In this document: positions 59,924 to 64,000 of the stretch, piece by piece
How positions within the stretch are numbered: position 1 is the first letter of the stretch
Layout of the letters: every line of letters starts with the position of its first letter
From: Clostridiaceae bacterium
GTDB taxonomy: Bacteria > Bacillota > Clostridia > Lachnospirales > Lachnospiraceae
Length of the DNA stretch: 64,000 bases
Assembly (NCBI GenBank): GCA_009911065.1
Contig: QXWR01000014.1
Coordinates: forward strand, 1 to 64,000
Direction: 5' to 3'
Made by a program: the position numbers and the translations under genes
Notes under the pieces: model-generated
Told to the model about the DNA's origin: nothing
Database searches by the model: none
The model's input: only the letters and a program-made list of their open reading frames with translations

Positions 59924-60951
59924 ATCAAATTAAAATTCAGGGATTGAAATGTTTTCAGGATGTAAAAGTGGATTTTTCTAATTTTACTTTGCTGGCAGGA
60001 AAAAATTCTACAGGGAAATCAACCGTAATCCAGGCAATTCTGGCGTTGTATCAGAACAGTGACCATTCACTGGCAGGCGGCTATATGAATATAGGGAGTG
60101 TCAGTGAGGTGAAAAATAAGATATGTGGAAGTAAGGAAATTATTTTAAAGGCAGAATACGAGCAGGGAGAAGAAACTTTTTGGTATGAAAAGTGCTTTAC
60201 AGATGATCGGACAGAAAGCAAAAGAGGAACCAGATTTCCGGATGAGATACAGCTTTGTTATTTGACTGCAGACCGAATTGGTGTGGAGGATACTTACAAA
60301 AAGTCTTTTGACAGAGAGGACCGAATTGGCGTCCGGTGCGAGTTTGCATTTTATTACCTTGCAAAACACAAAGATGAGAGAATGAAGGAAGACAGGTTTA
60401 TTTTTGATCCTAAGACAAAACTGACTTTGGGAGGGCAGGTAGATTACTGGCTGGAACGGATTTTGGGATATCGTGTGACAGCAGAAGAAATTTCGGGAAC
60501 CGAATTGATTCGAGTAGCATACACAAATAAAGAAATAGGAAAAAATATCCGGCCTAAAAATGTGGGAACAGGAGTCAGCTATATTGCCGAGATCATCATT
60601 GCAGCACTTTCCTGTAAGAGGGGGGATATGTTGATTATTGAGAATCCGGAAATTCATCTTCATCCATCCGGACAGGCAGAACTGATAAGCTTTTTGATTT
60701 TTCTAGCCAGAGAGGGACTGCAGGTGGTGATGGAAACTCACAGTGATCACATATATCACGGAACAAGACGTTGTGTTAGCAGGGATTTTATTTCCAAAGA
60801 CAAAGTAAAGATTTATTTTTTCCAACAGAATGAATTAAAACTTAGCCAGCCATTTGAGATTTTTCTGGATGAAAATGGTCATGTGAAAAATCCTCCAGAT
60901 GGATTGTTTGATCAAATTGAGAAAGATTTGGATGTGATTTTGGGGTGGTGA
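59917..60951 (+). CDS. AAA family ATPase with DUF3696-type C-terminus
   Basis: A 344-aa SMC/RecF-like ATPase: Walker A GKNSTGKST (about 29-37), signature-like VGTGVSYIAEII, Walker B MLIIENPEIHLHP (about 243-255), and switch METHSDH. The end SQPFEIFLDENGHVKNPPDGLFDQIEKDL is DUF3696-like. Such ATPases power many defence systems with a variable effector. The catalytic Glu after Walker B is retained (ENPE). Frame overlaps the first gene and ends 3 bp before the next. Confidence 0.9.
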   Translation: MLNQIKIQGLKCFQDVKVDFSNFTLLAGKNSTGKSTVIQAILALYQNSDHSLAGGYMNIGSVSEVKNKICGSKEIILKAEYEQGEETFWYEKCFTDDRTESKRGTRFPDEIQLCYLTADRIGVEDTYKKSFDREDRIGVRCEFAFYYLAKHKDERMKEDRFIFDPKTKLTLGGQVDYWLERILGYRVTAEEISGTELIRVAYTNKEIGKNIRPKNVGTGVSYIAEIIIAALSCKRGDMLIIENPEIHLHPSGQAELISFLIFLAREGLQVVMETHSDHIYHGTRRCVSRDFISKDKVKIYFFQQNELKLSQPFEIFLDENGHVKNPPDGLFDQIEKDLDVILGW

Positions 60952-60954
60952 AAA

Positions 60955-61809
60955 ATGAATTTTATATTAAACGAAAGATCTCTTCATGGGCAATTTGAAA
61001 GTGTGGAGGATTTTCTGAAAAGCCTGTCGGCAAATTTGAAATGTTTTGGGTTGGTGCGCCAACAGGCAGAGGGGAAGATACGAAAGCTGGCTGATTTTTA
61101 TAAATGTCAGGTTACATCAGATATAACGTTAGGAGAACTAAAACAATATCCTCGAACTGATGAACTGTTAAGGATGAGAATCGCATTTGATAAAGAAATG
61201 AAAACAGAACCATATTGGGATCTGGCCCCAGTTCATAATTATGGGATACAGTACTGGATGAATGGGGAGGATGTGTCAGCTACAGCATTGGCAGAGGCAG
61301 CGGCCAGAGAAGAGGGATTATTATCGTTTGATTCAAAAATATACAAAGATCAAAAGCTAACCATTCAACAAAATGAGACAATACATGAGGTGATTTCCGT
61401 CTATCATCCAAGATATTTGGTTGAGTGTTTTGAGAAGCAGATGGGATTAGGAAGGAATATTTGCCTGAAAGCCCGCTATGATGGAACCCGATTAGACTGT
61501 TCCGTGTTGGAGGAATCTTATGGAGCGGATATTTTGGAGAAGGAAGAATATCGTCAGCTTTTGGGAACTTTGGATAAATTTGTCAGGCATGATTCTTGGG
61601 AAACCATAGATTTGGATGATGGTCTGGAATATAAAAAATATACGCCTGCTTCTGAGGAAGAAGATTGGTTTCGAGGTGGGGAATATGGTGATCTTACCAT
61701 TATGAAATTTCGCTTCAGTGGAAAAATGAGATGTTTTGGATATCGGAAAGGAGAACGATTCCGGCTTCTGCGAATAGAACGGGATCACAAAAAGAGCAAC
61801 AAAGGTTAA
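60955..61809 (+). CDS. Uncharacterised protein, third gene of the candidate defence operon
   Basis: A 284-aa soluble protein that I do not recognise. It has no signal peptide or membrane segment. The C-terminal 40 residues (MKFRFSGKMRCFGYRKGERFRLLRIERDH) are strand-rich, with a 'GK-R-x-GYR-x(4)-F-x(4)-D-H' pattern resembling C-terminal ends of some small proteins that accompany AAA ATPases. A nuclease, toxin or sensor role cannot be chosen. Begins 3 bp after the ATPase gene, so it is certainly in the same operon. Confidence 0.6.
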   Translation: MNFILNERSLHGQFESVEDFLKSLSANLKCFGLVRQQAEGKIRKLADFYKCQVTSDITLGELKQYPRTDELLRMRIAFDKEMKTEPYWDLAPVHNYGIQYWMNGEDVSATALAEAAAREEGLLSFDSKIYKDQKLTIQQNETIHEVISVYHPRYLVECFEKQMGLGRNICLKARYDGTRLDCSVLEESYGADILEKEEYRQLLGTLDKFVRHDSWETIDLDDGLEYKKYTPASEEEDWFRGGEYGDLTIMKFRFSGKMRCFGYRKGERFRLLRIERDHKKSNKG

Positions 61810-61844
61810 TTTTGACAAGGGAAAAGAAAAGGGGAAGGAAGGAC

Positions 61845-62582
61845 ATGTCAATAGGCGTTATAACAGATGTATTAGCAGTGGCAGTAGGGGGAATCCTGGG
61901 AATGATAGCCGGAAACCGGATGTCAAGAGAGTTTGCAGAGAAACTGAATCTTGTTTTTGGAGCGTGCGCTTTGGGCATGGGAATCTGCTCTGCGATTCTC
62001 ATAAAAAATATGCCTGCGGTGATTCTCTCCTTAGTGGTAGGGTCTTCCATAGGAATTGTGATTCATTTGGGAGAGTGGATTCAAAAAGGCGGGGCTTTGA
62101 TGCAAAAACCGATTGCAAAGCTTATGGGCGGCAGTTGTGATGACAAGGATGGGCTTTCTAAAGAAGAATCTCTTTCTTTGCTGGTGACAGCGATTGTGCT
62201 GTTTTGCGCCGGAGGAACCGGAATCTATGGGTGTCTTGACGCAGGAATGACGGGGGATAATACGATTTTATTGTCAAAGGCGATTTTGGATTTGTTTACG
62301 GCAATGGTGTTTGCCTGCAGCCTGGGGGCAGTGGTGTCTCTGGTGGCAGTACCGCAGCTGGTAATTTTTATGCTTTTGTTTTATGGGGCAAAGCTGATTC
62401 TCCCACTGACAACGCCAGACATGATTGCTGATTTTAAGGCGTGTGGCGGATTCCTTTTGATTGCCACAGGACTAAGGATGGCAAAGATTCAGGACTTTCC
62501 TATCGCGGACATGCTTCCTGCCATGGTGCTTGTGATGCCTTTCAGTTATATGTGGATGAACTGGGTGATACCGCACCTTTGA
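61845..62582 (+). CDS. DUF554-family membrane protein (YqgA-like)
   Basis: A 245-aa protein with about seven membrane helices. GVITDVLAVAVGGILGMIAGNRMS at the N-terminus and ILDLFTAMVFACSLGAVVSL later fit DUF554/YqgA. The function is unknown, possibly transport. Starts at 61845 behind GGAAGGA; the frame extends into the upstream gene without support. Confidence 0.88.
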   Translation: MSIGVITDVLAVAVGGILGMIAGNRMSREFAEKLNLVFGACALGMGICSAILIKNMPAVILSLVVGSSIGIVIHLGEWIQKGGALMQKPIAKLMGGSCDDKDGLSKEESLSLLVTAIVLFCAGGTGIYGCLDAGMTGDNTILLSKAILDLFTAMVFACSLGAVVSLVAVPQLVIFMLLFYGAKLILPLTTPDMIADFKACGGFLLIATGLRMAKIQDFPIADMLPAMVLVMPFSYMWMNWVIPHL

Positions 62583-62628
62583 ACAGGAAAGCGGATATAC
62601 TGACAATAGCAGGGAGTATTTTTTCATA

Positions 62629-62657
62629 TTGAAATGATATGAATTAAATGGTATAAT
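62629..62657 (+). promoter_or_regulatory. Promoter of nifS-nifU
   Basis: TTGAAA (62629-62634) and TATAAT (62652-62657) with a 17-bp spacer, about 80 bp before nifS. A small ACGATC/GATCGT hairpin lies in the leader. Confidence 0.7.
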
Positions 62658-62737
62658 GGTAAAGAGACGATCCAGACAAAAAGATCGTGTGGAACGTCTT
62701 TCTATGAATGATGATTTGGAAAGGTGGATTTTTATAG

Positions 62738-63919
62738 ATGAAAAAGATCATTTATCTGGATAACGCTGCGACGACCAGAACAAAACCAGAGGTTGTGGAG
62801 GCGATGCTTCCCTATTTTACAGAACATTATGGCAACCCTTCGTCTGTGTATGACTTTTCCGGGCCAGCAAAGGAGGCTGTCCGTGAGGCAAGGCAGCTGA
62901 TTGCAGATGCTATCGGCGCACAGGCCAGAGAGATTTATTTCACCGGCGGCGGAACCGAGGCAGATAACTGGGCCATTAAGGCAGCAGCAGACGCCTATAA
63001 AGAAAAGGGAAATCACATCATTACCAGCAAGATTGAACATCATGCAGTTTTGCATACTTGTGAATATCTGGAAAAACACGGATTTGAGGTGACATACCTG
63101 GATGTGGATGAGAATGGGGTGGTGAAACTGGAGGAGCTGAAAAAGGCAATCCGGCCAGAGACCATTTTGATTTCCATTATGTTTGCCAACAACGAGATTG
63201 GAACCATTCAGCCGATTGGGGAGATCGGAAAGATTGCCAAAGAACATGGGATATTGTTTCACACGGATGCAGTTCAGGCATTTGGCCACCTTCCGATTGA
63301 TGTGAATGACCTTTCCATTGATATGATGAGTGCCAGCGGCCATAAGATCAACGGACCGAAGGGAATTGGATTTTTGTATATTCGTACTGGCGTGAAGATC
63401 CGCTCCTTTATCCATGGGGGAGCACAGGAAAGGAAGCGGCGGGCAGGAACGGAAAATGTGGTGGGAATCGTAGGTTTTGGCAAGGCGGTCCAGCTGGCTA
63501 TGGCCACTATGGAGGAACGGGCCTGCCATGAACGGGAATTGCGGGACTATCTGATGGAACGGATTATGGAGGAAATTCCTTACACCCGCATTAACGGAGA
63601 CCGGATCAACCGTCTTCCCAACAATGCCAATTTTGCTTTTCAGTTTATTGAGGGGGAATCCTTGTTGATTATGCTGGACAGCAAGGGAATCTGTGGTTCC
63701 AGCGGTTCTGCGTGTACTTCCGGTTCTCTGGACCCTTCCCACGTGCTGCTGGCCATTGGCCTGCCTCACGAGATTGCCCATGGTTCCCTGCGGTTGACGA
63801 TGAGTGAGGAGAATACAAAGGAAGATATGGATTTTGTGGTGGAGAGCATAAAAGGAATTGTGGAGCGGTTACGGAATATGTCGCCTCTTTACGAAGATTT
63901 TATGAAGAAGAGTCAATAA
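62738..63919 (+). CDS. nifS: Cysteine desulfurase (NifS/IscS)
   Basis: A 393-aa PLP enzyme: YLDNAATT at the start, EHHAVLHT, HTDAVQAFG, PLP lysine in SGHKINGPKG, and the persulfide Cys in SSGSACTSGS. It removes sulfur from cysteine for Fe-S assembly, here needed for the many Fe-S proteins of the hydrogenase loci. Followed by nifU. Confidence 0.95.
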   Translation: MKKIIYLDNAATTRTKPEVVEAMLPYFTEHYGNPSSVYDFSGPAKEAVREARQLIADAIGAQAREIYFTGGGTEADNWAIKAAADAYKEKGNHIITSKIEHHAVLHTCEYLEKHGFEVTYLDVDENGVVKLEELKKAIRPETILISIMFANNEIGTIQPIGEIGKIAKEHGILFHTDAVQAFGHLPIDVNDLSIDMMSASGHKINGPKGIGFLYIRTGVKIRSFIHGGAQERKRRAGTENVVGIVGFGKAVQLAMATMEERACHERELRDYLMERIMEEIPYTRINGDRINRLPNNANFAFQFIEGESLLIMLDSKGICGSSGSACTSGSLDPSHVLLAIGLPHEIAHGSLRLTMSEENTKEDMDFVVESIKGIVERLRNMSPLYEDFMKKSQ

Positions 63920-63982
63920 ATGATTTTGAAGTAATGGAAAAAATCAAACGCAACAAAAGGATGGAAGACAGGAGAGAATACT

Positions 63983-64000
63983 ATGTATACAGAAAAAGTC
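63983..64000 (+). CDS. nifU: Start of Fe-S scaffold protein NifU (partial)
   Basis: The window ends after the codons MYTEKV, the usual N-terminus of NifU, behind AGGAGA. The position after nifS supports the assignment. Confidence 0.65.

Overview
The window is a 64-kb chromosomal segment that most resembles a spore-forming, strictly anaerobic gut Firmicute of the Lachnospiraceae type. This rests on a complete spoIIIAA-AH operon and a SpoVB-like flippase, an electron-bifurcating [FeFe]-hydrogenase with HydE, a two-subunit LacL/LacM beta-galactosidase, RsgI-like anti-sigma factors, choline-binding-type wall repeats and strong AGGAGG ribosome-binding sites. I cannot name a species from sequence alone. 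Genes run mostly on the + strand. The main minus-strand blocks are the hydrogenase operon (5.35-10.4 kb), aroF, the amino-acid operon with its sigma-54 regulator (48.3-56.1 kb), a toxin-antitoxin pair and spoVB.

Layout. 0-2.1 kb is an AT-rich accessory stretch: an Rpn-family nuclease/transposase with an IGKE repeat tract, a structured 104-bp element, a WYL regulator with a perfect palindromic operator, and YciI. 2.3-5.2 kb is lacL-lacM. 5.35-14.8 kb is a divergent hydrogen hub: HydABC-type genes leftward, and rightward DRTGG, HATPase, HydS-like [FeFe] protein, DRTGG, PHP phosphoesterase and a formate/nitrite channel. 14.9-19.4 kb holds two large membrane proteins that each carry choline-binding-type repeats at the N-terminus. 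19.4-33 kb is mostly housekeeping: hydE, a short Sir2-like protein, hisH-hisF, ung, uppP, a Snf2 helicase, aroF, punA, an NSS transporter and a CDF transporter. 32.9-36.1 kb has an ECF sigma/RsgI-like pair, tRNA-Gln(CTG) and a secreted repeat protein. 36.2-42.2 kb is spoIIIAA-AH plus an Asp23 protein. 42.3-48.2 kb has a YdcZ transporter, maf, cfa, a lipoprotein, and a small His-rich EF-hand-like protein followed by a second ECF sigma/anti-sigma pair. 48.3-56.1 kb is a D-aminoacylase, Na+ symporter, YgeY hydrolase and DpaL operon with its sigma-54 activator. 56.2-58.7 kb is a RelE/Phd module, a 159-bp palindromic element and spoVB. 58.9-61.8 kb is a tightly packed, AT-richer three-gene operon (degenerate DUF262-like protein, DUF3696-type AAA ATPase, uncharacterised protein). 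61.8-64 kb holds a DUF554 protein, nifS/iscS and the first codons of nifU.

How the parts work together. The hydrogenase genes would couple NADH and reduced ferredoxin oxidation to H2 formation, while the divergent operon looks like an H2/redox-sensing module that could adjust hydrogenase expression or activity. The dpaL operon has a good -24/-12 promoter upstream of dpaL and a repeat array at enhancer distance, matching the sigma-54 activator encoded next door. The most likely undescribed system is the 58.9-61.8 kb triad, which has the composition and packing of an anti-phage defence operon. The strongest secondary candidates are the repeat-fused glycosyltransferase-like pair and the His-rich EF-hand-like protein with its sigma/anti-sigma pair.
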